Shown one piece after another: positions 1 to 9,342 of a stretch of DNA of 37,928 bases; position 1 is the first letter of the stretch, and each line of letters starts with the position of its first letter. The translations under genes and the position numbers were made by a program. The DNA comes from Intrasporangium calvum (GTDB taxonomy: Bacteria; Actinomycetota; Actinomycetes; Actinomycetales; Dermatophilaceae): assembly GCF_028446585.1 (NCBI RefSeq), contig NZ_JAPFQL010000068.1, positions 1 through 37,928 on the forward strand, given 5' to 3'. The notes under the pieces were generated by a model. It saw only the letters and a list, made by a program, of their open reading frames with translations. It did not search any database and was not told the origin of the DNA.

Positions 1-1
1 C

Positions 2-631
2 GCGCTCGTCACGCTCGTCGGCGCCAACGGCGCCGGCAAGTCGTCCATCATCAACGCCATCTCAGGACTGCTCCGACCCAAGTCCGGTCGAATCACGTTC
101 GAGGGCAAGGACATCACCCGCACCCCGTCGCACCGACTCGTCGGCCAGGGCCTGGTCCAGGTGCCCGAGGGACGACAGATCCTCGGCACGCTGACCATCG
201 AGGAGAACCTCCACCTCGGCGGCTGGCACGTCGGCGGCGCCTCGGCGGAGGCGCTCACCCAGACCTACGAGCGCTTCCCGGTGCTGGGTGAGCGCCGCCA
301 CCTGCCGGCCGGCTCCCTCTCCGGCGGGGAGCAGCAGATGCTCGCCATCGCCCGGGCCCTCGTGGCGCGTCCCAAGGTGCTGCTGCTGGACGAGCCGTCG
401 ATGGGGCTGGCCCCCAAAGTGGTCGACGAGGTCTTCCGCGTCATCGACGAGATCCGCGCCACCGGCACGACGATCGTCCTCGTGGAGCAGAACGCGCGAC
501 GAGCCCTGCGTGCCGCCGACCACGGTTACGTCCTGCAGACCGGCGAGGTCGTGCACTCCGGACCCGCGGCCGACCTCCTCGCCGACCCGAAGATCGTCGA
601 GGCCTACCTGGGAGTGGAGGCGAGCCACTGA
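2..631 (+). CDS. livF: Branched-chain amino acid ABC transporter ATPase (LivF), 5'-truncated
   Basis: This is the ATP-binding subunit of a LIV-type importer, which works at the inner face of the membrane with LivG, LivH, LivM and a binding protein. The reading frame is open from base 2, so the start lies outside the window and 209 codons are seen. The Walker A motif GANGAGKSS lies at codons 8-16. The LivF-typical VPEGRQI segment starts at codon 54. The ABC signature LSGGEQQ and Walker B LLLDEPSMGLAP follow, then the H-loop region (VEQNAR). The C-terminus ends in AYLG, as is usual for LivF. The remaining transporter genes would lie upstream, outside the window. It is convergent with ahpE, and the 71-bp gap holds a REP-like element. 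LivF is preferred over LivG because of the VPEGR motif and the short C-terminus. Confidence 0.93.
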   Translation, partial: ALVTLVGANGAGKSSIINAISGLLRPKSGRITFEGKDITRTPSHRLVGQGLVQVPEGRQILGTLTIEENLHLGGWHVGGASAEALTQTYERFPVLGERRHLPAGSLSGGEQQMLAIARALVARPKVLLLDEPSMGLAPKVVDEVFRVIDEIRATGTTIVLVEQNARRALRAADHGYVLQTGEVVHSGPAADLLADPKIVEAYLGVEASH

Positions 632-667
632 CCGCGCCCACCCCGAAGGGCATGGAGTCGTGGGACC

Positions 668-685
668 GAGCCCAGCGGCATACGG
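668..685 (+). repeat. REP-like element, copy 1
   Basis: This is an exact copy of GAGCCCAGCGGCATACG plus one base, located between the convergent 3' ends of livF and ahpE. The same word recurs about ten times in the window. Confidence 0.7.
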
Positions 686-702
686 ACAGGTGTGCGGGCG
701 GG

Positions 703-1218
703 CTACTGGGGAGCCGGCGAGGCCTGACGGAGCTCGCTGAGAGCCGCCCGGTAGGCGACGAAGTCGCGGGCGTCCCCCGGACCCCTCACCTCCTGCCACG
801 CCACCCGGCCGTCGCGGTCGATGAGGAAGGTCGCACGAAGGGCCGCGCCCTGATCCTCGTTGAAGACCCCGTAGCGACGGGTCACCTCACCGTGCGGCCA
901 GTGGTCGCTCAGCAGGGGGAAGAAGTGGCCCTCCGCATCCGCCCAGGCGCGCAACGAGTACATCGAGTCGCAGGAGATCGTGAAGACCTGGATGTCGCCG
1001 TCCTGGAAGTCCTCGAGCCCGTCCCTGATCTCGCGCAGCTCGCCGGTGCAGAGCCCGGAGAAGGCAAACGGGTAGAACACGACGGCAGCGAACCGGTGCC
1101 CGCGCACCGAGGACAGCGTGACATCGACGCCGTGCTGGTCGACGAGGGTGAAGTCGGGCGCGAGCTCGCCAACCTGCGGAGCGGCGGGAGCTGACGTCGA
1201 GGGGGCGGGCGTCGTCAT
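703..1218 (-). CDS. ahpE: AhpE-type peroxiredoxin
   Basis: This is a thiol peroxidase of the AhpE class, reducing hydroperoxides in the cytoplasm. The 171-residue protein carries the peroxidatic motif PFAFSGLC (residues 50-57) with Cys57 as the attacking residue. A second cysteine is at position 83. The SDHWPHGEV and YGVFNE segments closely match the mycobacterial AhpE pattern. The chosen start gives MTTPAPSTSA; a longer upstream reading is possible but adds only low-complexity residues. It follows the DUF3052 gene by 35 bp on the same strand, so the two are probably co-transcribed. The pairing ahpE-DUF3052 next to aceE matches the M. tuberculosis Rv2238c-Rv2241 neighbourhood. The electron donor is not visible here; mycothiol/mycoredoxin is the family expectation. 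Confidence 0.9.
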   Translation of the reverse strand: MTTPAPSTSAPAAPQVGELAPDFTLVDQHGVDVTLSSVRGHRFAAVVFYPFAFSGLCTGELREIRDGLEDFQDGDIQVFTISCDSMYSLRAWADAEGHFFPLLSDHWPHGEVTRRYGVFNEDQGAALRATFLIDRDGRVAWQEVRGPGDARDFVAYRAALSELRQASPAPQ

Positions 1219-1253
1219 GCGCGACAGTGTGCCAGTCCCGTGACCGTCGTCCC

Positions 1254-1670
1254 TCAGCGGCGGGGCCCCTTCGGCGGCATCAGCCGCGCGCCGGCCCACT
1301 CGGTGGCGACGTTGACCTGGCCGCCGGTGGTCAACCCGGCCGTCGACGCAGCCTCTTCGACCTCGCTGGCCTGCACATGACCGGGGCGGCCGGCCTTGGG
1401 GGTGAAGAGCACGACGAAGCCCGCGTCGAAGAGCTTGGTCAACGCGTCGACCAGCAGGTCGACGAGGTCGTCGTCCCCGTCGCGATACCAGACCACGACG
1501 CCGTCGGCCCCGTCGTTGAAGTCCTCGTCCTCGAGGTCACTACCGATGACGTCCTCGATGGCGAACCGCAGGTCGTCGTCCACGTCGTCGTCGTATCCGA
1601 ACTCCTGAATGATCTGCCCGGGGGCAAATCCGAGTTTGGCGAGAGACGCCGCTCCCGCGGTCGTGCTCAC
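1254..1670 (-). CDS. DUF3052 family protein
   Basis: This is an actinobacterial protein of unknown biochemical role, belonging to the DUF3052 family. It has 138 residues and is strongly acidic in the middle, with the stretch YDDDVDDDLRFAIEDVIG followed by DLEDEDFND. It has no signal peptide or membrane segment. The C-terminal part contains VVLFTPKAGRPGHV and ends with MPPKGPRR. The GTG at 1670 is chosen because AAAGGA lies about nine bases upstream; a second in-frame GTG at 1676 would sit too close to that site. It is divergent from aceE and upstream of ahpE, as in mycobacteria, which supports co-inheritance with central carbon metabolism. No function should be inferred beyond that. Confidence 0.85.
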   Translation of the reverse strand: MSTTAGAASLAKLGFAPGQIIQEFGYDDDVDDDLRFAIEDVIGSDLEDEDFNDGADGVVVWYRDGDDDLVDLLVDALTKLFDAGFVVLFTPKAGRPGHVQASEVEEAASTAGLTTGGQVNVATEWAGARLMPPKGPRR

Positions 1671-1719
1671 TGTCACCGGTCCTTTCGGTCAGGGGCGAGG
1701 TCTGGGCGTGCGCCAGTGA

Positions 1720-1737
1720 GACCTAGTGCACTGGGTC
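1720..1737. promoter_or_regulatory. Imperfect palindrome between DUF3052 and aceE
   Basis: GACCTAGTG is followed directly by CACTGGGTC, an 18-bp palindrome with one mismatched pair around the perfect core AGTGCACT. It lies in the only divergent promoter region for aceE and the ahpE-side operon, so it is a candidate operator. It does not match the GntR/PdhR pattern TGGTNNNACCA. Confidence 0.4.
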
Positions 1738-1750
1738 CGACGCTATCGCG

Positions 1751-1792
1751 CAACCCCCGTCCGGGGTTGGGCTTCGCGCCACACGGCGTGGC
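1751..1792 (+). other. Two small stem-loops upstream of aceE
   Basis: CAACCCC-CGTCC-GGGGTTG (1751-1769) and GCCAC-ACGGC-GTGGC (1778-1792) are perfect short hairpins 140-180 bases before the aceE start. If the transcript begins upstream of them they would form a structured leader. No known riboswitch class was recognised. Confidence 0.3.
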
Positions 1793-1931
1793 TGGGCCCT
1801 TCCGGAGGCCGTCGAGAGCCGTGTCCCGCGGAATGACCCGGGTGTGACGACCACCACGCTTTGAGGGAGTATGGGTGAAGCGGCGCCGCGGTCAACCGGC
1901 CGCGACGCGTGACGAGAAAGGACCCACGAAC

Positions 1932-4700
1932 GTGGCAGCCGAGGCCGGCCCCATCCTCAACGGAATTCCCAGTCAGCTCCCTGACATCGACCCCGAGGAG
2001 ACCCAGGAGTGGCTCGAGTCCCTCGATGCCGTCCTGGATGAGAAGGGCCGCACCCGGGCGCGATACGTCATGCTCAAGCTGATCGAGCGGGCCCGCGCCA
2101 AGCAGGTCGGCGTCCCGTCGCTGACCGCCACCGACTACATCAACACGATCCCGCCGGAGCGCGAGCCGTGGTTCCCCGGTGACGAGGAGGTCGAGCGCGA
2201 GTTCCGCCGCTACATCCGGTGGAACGCCGCCGTCATGGTGCACCGCGCACAGGCGCCCGGCATCGGCGTCGGCGGGCACATCTCGACCTATGCGAGCGCC
2301 GCGACGCTCTACGAGGTCGGCATGAACCACTTCTTCCGCGGCAAGGACCACCCCGGCGGCGGCGACCACGTCTTCTTCCAGGGCCACGCCTCACCCGGCA
2401 TGTACGCCCGCTCCTTCCTCGAGGGGCACCTGACCGAGACGGACCTCGACGGCTTCCGCCAGGAGAAGAGCCACATCGTCGACGGCCAGGTGCGCGCGCT
2501 GCCGTCCTATCCGCACCCGCGCCTCAAGCCCGACTACTGGGAGTTCCCGACCGTCTCCATGGGCCTCGGCCCGATGAACGCGATCTACCAGGCGCAGTTC
2601 GACAAGTACCTGCACAACCGCGGCATCAAGGACACGAGCCAGCAGCACGTCTGGGCCTTCCTCGGCGACGGCGAGATGGACGAGCCCGAGTCGCGCGGCC
2701 TGCTCCAGCTCGCCGCCAACGAGGAGCTCGACAACCTCACGTTCGTCATCAACTGCAACCTGCAGCGGCTCGACGGCCCGGTCCGCGGCAACGGCAAGAT
2801 CATCCAGGAGCTCGAGTCGTTCTTCCGGGGTGCCGGCTGGAACGTCATCAAGGTCGTCTGGGGCCGCGGCTGGGACCCGCTGCTCGCGGCAGACCGCGAC
2901 GGCGCGCTCGTGCACAACATGAACCAGACGAGCGACGGCGACTACCAGACCTTCCGCGCCAACGACGGCAAGTACGTCCGCGACCACTTCTTCGGTCGCG
3001 ACCCGCGGACCCTCAAGATGGTCGAGCACTGGACCGACGACCAGATCTGGTGGAACCTCAAGCGCGGTGGCCACGACTACCGCAAGGTCTACGCGGCCTA
3101 CAAGGCGGCGATGGAGCACACCGGCCAGCCGACCGTCATCCTCGCCAAGACCATCAAGGGCTACGGGCTCGGCTCGCACTTCGCGGGGCGCAACGCGACC
3201 CACCAGATGAAGAAGATGACGCTCGAGGACCTCAAGCAGTTCCGGGACTCCCTGCGCATCCCGATCAGCGACGAGCAGCTCGAGGCAGACCCGTACCGCC
3301 CGCCGTACTACCACCCGGGCGCCGACAGCGATGTCGTCAAGTACTCGATCGACCGGCGGGCCAAGCTGGGTGGCACGCTGCCGAGCCGACGCGTCGCCTA
3401 CGAGCCGCTCAAGCTGCCCGGCGACGAGGCGTACGCCCAGGTCAAGAAGGGCTCCGGCAAGCAGGAGGTCGCCACGACGATGGCGTTCGTCCGGCTGCTC
3501 AAGGATCTGCTGCGGGACAAGGAGTTCGGCAAGCGGATCGTGCCGATCATCCCGGACGAGGCGCGCACCTTCGGGATGGACGCCTTCTTCCCGACGATCA
3601 AGATCTACAACCCGCAGGGCCAGAAGTACACGCCCGTCGACGCCGAGCTGATGCTCGCCTACCGCGAGAACGAGCAGGGCCAGATCCTGCACCTCGGCAT
3701 CAACGAGGGCGGCTCCATCGCCGCGTTCACCGCGGCCGCCACGTCCTACGCCACGCACGGCGAGCCGATGGTGCCGGTCTACGTCTTCTACTCGATGTTC
3801 GGGTTCCAGCGCACCGGTGACGGCATCTGGGCCGCGGCCGACCAGATGAGCCGGGGCTTCCTCATCGGCGCCACCGCGGGTCGCACGACGCTGACCGGCG
3901 AAGGTCTCCAGCACGCCGACGGTCACAGCCCGCTGCTGGCCGCGACCAACCCTGCCGTCGTGCACTACGACCCGGCCTACGGTTACGAGATCGCCCACAT
4001 CGTGCAGGACGGGCTGCGCCGGATGTACGGCGGTGGTGAGGGCGAGGACGCCAACCTCATCTACTACCTGACCGTCTACAACGAGCCGATCGTCCAGCCG
4101 AAGGAGCCGGAGGACGTCGACGTCGAGGGCATCCTCAGGGGGATGTACAAGCTGGCGCCCGCCAACACCGAGGGCTGGCAGCACACGCCCCCCCGGGCCC
4201 AGATCCTCGCGTCCGGCGTCGGGGTGCCGTGGGCCCTCGAGGCGCAGCAGCTGCTCGCCGACGACTGGGGCGTGGCCGCCGACGTGTGGTCGGTGACCTC
4301 GTGGAACGAGCTGCGCCGCGACGGCCTCGCCGCCGATGAGCAGGCCTTCCTTCAGCCGGAGGAGCCGGCGCGCGTCCCGTGGGTGACGCAGTGCCTCCAG
4401 GACGCCGAGGGCCCGGTCGTCGGCGTGTCCGACTACATGCGGGCCGTGCAGGACCAGATCCGCGAGTGGGTCCCGGGCACGTACGCGACGCTCGGCGCGG
4501 ACGGCTTCGGCTTCTCCGACACCCGCCCGGCGGCGCGGCGGTTCTTCCACATCGACGGCCCGTCAGTGGCGGTGCGCGCGCTCCAGCTGCTCGCCAAGGA
4601 CGGCAAGGTCGATGCCGACGTCCCACGGCAGGCGGCCGAGCGCTACCGCCTGCTCGACGTGACGGCCGGCACGTCCGGCAACGCCGGCGGAGAGTCGTAA
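1932..4700 (+). CDS. aceE: Pyruvate dehydrogenase E1 component, homodimeric type
   Basis: This enzyme decarboxylates pyruvate with thiamine diphosphate and transfers the acetyl group to the lipoyl E2 of the pyruvate dehydrogenase complex. It has 922 residues from the chosen GTG, which is the usual length for single-chain AceE. The thiamine-diphosphate motif starts with GDGE at residue 245 and ends near the NCN at about 274. The central region carries [18 protein letters not shown], typical of AceE. The start at 1932 is preferred because GAGAAAGGA sits nine bases upstream. The frame is open back to a GTG at 1875, which would add 19 residues. A 13-codon ORF (1871-1912) in another frame ends just before that Shine-Dalgarno site. 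A strong hairpin follows the stop. Its place next to DUF3052 and the fatty acid genes is conserved in actinobacteria and links acetyl-CoA supply with its use. Confidence 0.96.
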   Translation: MAAEAGPILNGIPSQLPDIDPEETQEWLESLDAVLDEKGRTRARYVMLKLIERARAKQVGVPSLTATDYINTIPPEREPWFPGDEEVEREFRRYIRWNAAVMVHRAQAPGIGVGGHISTYASAATLYEVGMNHFFRGKDHPGGGDHVFFQGHASPGMYARSFLEGHLTETDLDGFRQEKSHIVDGQVRALPSYPHPRLKPDYWEFPTVSMGLGPMNAIYQAQFDKYLHNRGIKDTSQQHVWAFLGDGEMDEPESRGLLQLAANEELDNLTFVINCNLQRLDGPVRGNGKIIQELESFFRGAGWNVIKVVWGRGWDPLLAADRDGALVHNMNQTSDGDYQTFRANDGKYVRDHFFGRDPRTLKMVEHWTDDQIWWNLKRGGHDYRKVYAAYKAAMEHTGQPTVILAKTIKGYGLGSHFAGRNATHQMKKMTLEDLKQFRDSLRIPISDEQLEADPYRPPYYHPGADSDVVKYSIDRRAKLGGTLPSRRVAYEPLKLPGDEAYAQVKKGSGKQEVATTMAFVRLLKDLLRDKEFGKRIVPIIPDEARTFGMDAFFPTIKIYNPQGQKYTPVDAELMLAYRENEQGQILHLGINEGGSIAAFTAAATSYATHGEPMVPVYVFYSMFGFQRTGDGIWAAADQMSRGFLIGATAGRTTLTGEGLQHADGHSPLLAATNPAVVHYDPAYGYEIAHIVQDGLRRMYGGGEGEDANLIYYLTVYNEPIVQPKEPEDVDVEGILRGMYKLAPANTEGWQHTPPRAQILASGVGVPWALEAQQLLADDWGVAADVWSVTSWNELRRDGLAADEQAFLQPEEPARVPWVTQCLQDAEGPVVGVSDYMRAVQDQIREWVPGTYATLGADGFGFSDTRPAARRFFHIDGPSVAVRALQLLAKDGKVDADVPRQAAERYRLLDVTAGTSGNAGGES

Positions 4701-4712
4701 CACTTCGCGTCC

Positions 4713-4751
4713 CAGCTGAGCCCGCTTCCCGTTGGGGAGCGGGCTCAGCTG
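4713..4751 (+). terminator. aceE terminator hairpin
   Basis: An 18-bp stem, with one wobble pair and a 3-base loop, begins CAGCTGAGCCCGC and closes with GCGGGCTCAGCTG twelve bases after the aceE stop. There is no U-tract, as is common in high-GC actinobacteria. The right arm runs into a variant REP-like word (GGGCTCAGCTGCATACGG). Confidence 0.8.
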
Positions 4752-4765
4752 CATACGGAAGACGT

Positions 4766-4783
4766 CGTATGCCGCTGGGCTCG
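4766..4783 (-). repeat. REP-like element, copy 2
   Basis: CGTATGCCGCTGGGCTC is an exact minus-orientation copy. With the variant GCATACGG at 4751-4758 it forms an inverted pair directly after the aceE terminator. Confidence 0.7.
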
Positions 4784-4839
4784 CTCCTGCACTCCCCCAC
4801 CCACCCAGCCGGCTGGCCCCCCGGGGGGCGGCCGGTCGC

Positions 4840-5180
4840 GCTGACTGTCGTTTGGGCGCGTGGCTGGTGCAGGACCCAGCCATCCCGCGCCTCCACGACA
4901 GCCACCGACCCCCGCCCGATGACCCAGCCCAGCCTGCGGAGCGCATGCTCGTGCTGCTTCTCCGCGAACAGGGTCGCGGCGTTCCCGTCCGCATACTCGG
5001 TCGCACCGTCGAACTCGAACTGCGACTCCAGCTCGTGGCCCGCCCAGCTACGGCCCACGCGGTGCGGGACTCACCCCGAGCTGCGGGCCTCGAGTGTGCC
5101 CCTCGACGGTGAGTGCGAAGTCCGGTCGCCAGACGAACGATCTCCCCTCGATCGAGCAGCCAGCGGAGGGCGTTCCCGTC
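4840..5180 (-). pseudogene. Decayed AbiEi/DUF559-like gene fragment
   Basis: The 545 bases between aceE and argG hold no intact gene but do hold two recognisable pieces on the minus strand. One frame reads NALRWLLDRGEIVRLATGL (from about 5174), resembling the N-terminal winged helix of AbiEi-type antitoxin-like proteins. A second frame, starting about 5058, reads ELESQFEFDGATEYADG and then EKQHEHALRRLGW. This resembles the C-terminal EFDG...EK...GW segment of DUF559/VSR-like proteins of the same family. The two frames differ, an in-frame TGA lies between them, and the roughly 200 residues usual for the middle are missing. The reading is therefore an internally deleted, frameshifted remnant. 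Recognition rests on motif memory only. Confidence 0.4.
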
Positions 5181-5227
5181 CCAGAGGCACGCGCTGGGCC
5201 CCCTCGCCCGCGCTCGGCTCGCATGGT

Positions 5228-6688
<1,461 letters not shown>

Positions 6689-6696
6689 GCGCGTCG

Positions 6697-6752
6697 ACCG
6701 TCGGAGGCTCACCGTCGGAGCCTCACCGTCGGAGCCTCACCGTGAGAGCATC
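6697..6752. repeat. 14-bp tandem repeat, 3 copies plus a degenerate fourth
   Basis: The unit ACCGTCGGAGCCTC occurs at 6711 and 6725, with a one-base variant (GGCTC) at 6697 and a decayed fourth unit at 6739. It fills the space between the convergent stops of argG and the phosphodiesterase gene. GAGGCTC followed by GAGCCTC also allows a small hairpin, so it may act as a terminator for both genes. Confidence 0.8.
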
Positions 6753-7911
6753 ATCGTCCGGCGAGGAACTCCGCCCTGGCCGCGACGCCCACGTCAGCCT
6801 GGTCTGTGAAGAGGCCGTCGATCCCGGCCTCGAGGAAGGTGACCTGCTCGTCGATCGCTCGACCGAAGTCGCTGGCCGCGGCTCCCGAGCGGTGGTCAAC
6901 GGGCAGGAACACGTTCTCTGCCCGGAAGGTCCACGGGTGCACGTCGAGTCCTGCGGCGTGAGCGTCGGAGACGAGGCTCGTCGGTGCCCCCAAGGACCCG
7001 TCGGCCTTCCTCGGGATGACGAGCGACTTCTCCGGGCCGATCCCGTTGATCGTCTTGCTCAGCTCGACGAGGCTCGCCGGCTGGATGAGGTCACGATAGG
7101 TGCGTGAGTCCCCCTTCGCGACGAGGTCGTAGGGGGCGCCGCCGGCGACGAGGAAGACGAGAGGCGCCTTCACGTCCAGCTCCTCGCGCAGCTCGACGAG
7201 GTTGGACAGCTCGAAGGACTGGATGAAGATCGGCGCGTTGCCCCGGTCGAGGTGGTGCTTCCGGATGGCCTCGGCGAGCTTGCCCTCGAGGTCGAGACCC
7301 GCCTCGTCGAAGAAGGTCGGGTGCTTGGTCTCGGGATAGACGCCGATCTCCCGACCGAGCTCCTTCGTGAGACGCTCGCGCAGCTCGAGGACCTCGTCGA
7401 ACGTCGGGACCTCGAACCGCCCGTCCCACATCGTGCTCTCCTGCCGCAGCTCCGGCAGGCGCTCCTTGGCCCGCAGGGACTTCAGCTCGGCCAGGGTGAA
7501 GTCGCTCGTGAACCACCCTGTCACGGGGCGGCCGTCGATGGACTTCGTCGTGCGCCGGGACGCGAACTCGGGGCGGTCGGCCACATCGGTCGTCTCGGAG
7601 ATCTCGGGCTCGTGCCGGGCAACCAGCACGCCGTCCTTCGTCGACACGAGGTCCGGCTCGATGAAGTCAGCCCCCATCCGGGCGGCCAGCTCGTAGGCCG
7701 CGAGGGTGTGCTCGGGCCGATAGCCCGAGGCCCCACGGTGGGCGATGACGAGGGGGTCGGCGGCGTGACGCCGCGGCTGCGCGGCGGTGGGGCTCGCGGC
7801 GGTGGGGCTCGAGGCGTGGTCGGCGGAGGCCGAGGTGATGGCGGAGGGAGCGATCGCGGCGACGAGCGCGGCGGTGGTCAGGACGGAGCTGAGTCGCAAC
7901 ATGTCGACCAT
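6751..7911 (-). CDS. Secreted glycerophosphodiester phosphodiesterase
   Basis: This exported enzyme is predicted to hydrolyse glycerophosphodiesters to glycerol-3-phosphate and an alcohol, supplying phosphate or glycerol. It has 386 residues. A signal peptide is clear: MLRLSSVLTTAALVAAI with a likely cleavage after SASA near residue 30. A Ser/Thr/Ala linker follows. The GDPD core starts with VIAHRGASGYRPEHT, giving His58 and Arg59. The metal ligands are in FIEPDL (Glu85, Asp87) and ARHEP contains His100. The C-terminal DGLFTDQAD is typical of the GlpQ class. Two start codons are possible (7911 and 7902); the second also gives a good signal peptide, with GGTGG upstream. It is convergent with argG and divergent from fasR across about 140 bp. 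Confidence 0.9.
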   Translation of the reverse strand: MVDMLRLSSVLTTAALVAAIAPSAITSASADHASSPTAASPTAAQPRRHAADPLVIAHRGASGYRPEHTLAAYELAARMGADFIEPDLVSTKDGVLVARHEPEISETTDVADRPEFASRRTTKSIDGRPVTGWFTSDFTLAELKSLRAKERLPELRQESTMWDGRFEVPTFDEVLELRERLTKELGREIGVYPETKHPTFFDEAGLDLEGKLAEAIRKHHLDRGNAPIFIQSFELSNLVELREELDVKAPLVFLVAGGAPYDLVAKGDSRTYRDLIQPASLVELSKTINGIGPEKSLVIPRKADGSLGAPTSLVSDAHAAGLDVHPWTFRAENVFLPVDHRSGAAASDFGRAIDEQVTFLEAGIDGLFTDQADVGVAARAEFLAGR

Positions 7912-7990
7912 CCACCCGCCGGTTCGCGACATCCACGCGGCGCCGGCCTGTCCTGCCCGTGACGTTCCGGTGAAGGCTGGGCTGCGAGGG

Positions 7991-8011
7991 CTTTGTGACC
8001 GGCATACAAAG
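7991..8011. promoter_or_regulatory. Inverted repeat upstream of fasR
   Basis: CTTTGT and ACAAAG are separated by nine bases and lie about 30-50 bases before the likely fasR transcription start. The geometry suits a dimeric regulator. FasR itself or another lipid regulator could bind here, but the sequence alone does not say which. Confidence 0.4.
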
Positions 8012-8040
8012 TCTCTGCCGCCGTCCCGGGCCCGGGGTCG

Positions 8041-8052
8041 TACCCTGACCCA
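8041..8052 (+). promoter_or_regulatory. fasR -10 element, leaderless geometry
   Basis: TACCCT fits the TANNNT -10 pattern and is followed by six bases and then the GTG at 8053. Together with the absence of any Shine-Dalgarno site this predicts a leaderless transcript. No convincing -35 was found. Confidence 0.45.
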
Positions 8053-9297
8053 GTGAGCACGAGCAAGCGCCGTCGGCCGAGCAGCGAGACCTCGCGCGCC
8101 GTCGACCGCAGCGCCGGCGAGCTCGCGACGCTGGCCGCTCGCCGGATGGAGGAGAACCTCGCCTGGTACCGCGAGCTCCCGGCCGCCGAGAGATCCCAGG
8201 TCGGACTCGTCGCCCACGCCGGTATCGCACAGTTCATCGAGTGGTTCCGGGCCCACGAGGACAGCAGCCCTTCGGCGATCTCGATCTTCGCCAACGCCCC
8301 GCAGGAGCTGACCCGGACGGTCAGCCTGCGCGAGACCCTGGACCTGGTGCGCACCGTCGTCGACGTCGTCGAGTCGCACGTGGAGACGTTGGCCAGCCCG
8401 GGCGACGAGCAGCTGCTGCGCGAGTCGGTGCTGCGCTTCAGCCGCGAGATCGCCTTCGCGGCGGCGGAGGTCTATGCCGGCGCCGCCGAGGCACGTGGCG
8501 CGTGGGACGCGCGACTGGAGGCCCTCGTGGTCGACGCCGTCCTGCGTGGCGAGGCGGACGAGTCGATGCAGTCACGCGCCTCGGCCCTGGGCTGGGGCGA
8601 CGTCGCGCACGTGACCTTTGTCGTCGGCACGACGCCCGTGGTCGACGGCGGAGCAGCGGCGGCGGTCGACGCCCTGCGACGCGCGGTGCGCCACGAGCGC
8701 GTCGAGGCCCTCGCCATCGTCCAGCGCTCGCGCCTCATCGCGATCCTCGGCGGCACCGAGGACCCGTTGTCCGTGGTCGCCGCGGTGGCGGACCGCTTCG
8801 GCGACGGCCCCATCGTGGTCGGGCCCACCGTGCCGCACCTGTTCGCCGCCGGGCGATCGGCCCGCGCCGCCCTGAGCGGCCTCTCCGCCGCGCCTGCTTG
8901 GCCAGCGGCGCCGCGGATCGTCGAGTCGCAGGCACTCCTGCCGGAGCGCGCCCTCGCGGGTGACGTGCCGGCCCAGCGGCTGCTCATCGACCAGGTGCAC
9001 CGCCCGCTCTCCCGCGCGGCCCAGCACGCCCTGCTGGCGACCGCCGAGGCCTACCTGGAGACGGGACGCTCGCTCGAGGCCACCGCCCGCGCGCTCTTCA
9101 TCCACCCCAACACCGTCCGCTACCGGCTCGGCCGCATCGACGACCTGACCGGCTATGACCTGACCAAACCGCGGGACGCCTGGTCCGCGAGAGTCGCGCT
9201 GGTCCTGGGACGGCTCGCCGCCGCGCCCCGTCTGACGCGACTGGCCCCACAGGCCGGGTTGGAGGAATCCTCCAAGTCTGCCCCGTCGACTTCGTGA
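8053..9297 (+). CDS. fasR: PucR-type transcriptional regulator, FasR-like
   Basis: This is a DNA-binding regulator expected to activate the adjacent fatty acid synthesis genes. It has 414 residues, the length of M. tuberculosis Rv2242 (FasR), and sits directly before fabD as FasR does in Streptomyces and Mycobacterium. The C-terminal PucR helix-turn-helix is visible: AEAYLETGRSLEATARALFI followed by HPNTVRYRLGRI. The N-terminal part (IEWFR, ANAPQELTRTVSLRETLDLVR) matches the RsbT/GAF-like sensory region of this family. The known ligand class for FasR is long-chain acyl-CoA. The GTG start is supported by the -10 hexamer six bases upstream. It is separated from fabD by 45 bp and may be read through. 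Confidence 0.88.
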   Translation: MSTSKRRRPSSETSRAVDRSAGELATLAARRMEENLAWYRELPAAERSQVGLVAHAGIAQFIEWFRAHEDSSPSAISIFANAPQELTRTVSLRETLDLVRTVVDVVESHVETLASPGDEQLLRESVLRFSREIAFAAAEVYAGAAEARGAWDARLEALVVDAVLRGEADESMQSRASALGWGDVAHVTFVVGTTPVVDGGAAAAVDALRRAVRHERVEALAIVQRSRLIAILGGTEDPLSVVAAVADRFGDGPIVVGPTVPHLFAAGRSARAALSGLSAAPAWPAAPRIVESQALLPERALAGDVPAQRLLIDQVHRPLSRAAQHALLATAEAYLETGRSLEATARALFIHPNTVRYRLGRIDDLTGYDLTKPRDAWSARVALVLGRLAAAPRLTRLAPQAGLEESSKSAPSTS

Positions 9298-9342
9298 CAT
9301 TCGGAGTCCGCATCGCGCCGCCCCATCGGGGAGGGTGGACAC

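Noticed and set aside
2391-4550. A 719-codon open frame on the minus strand opposite aceE, and similar long frames opposite fabD and the giant gene
   Set aside because: These are antisense shadows of G/C-rich codon bias. They lack family features, and the sense genes are unambiguous.
6697-6752. A CRISPR array
   Set aside because: The 14-bp units are directly abutting with no spacers, and there are no cas genes.
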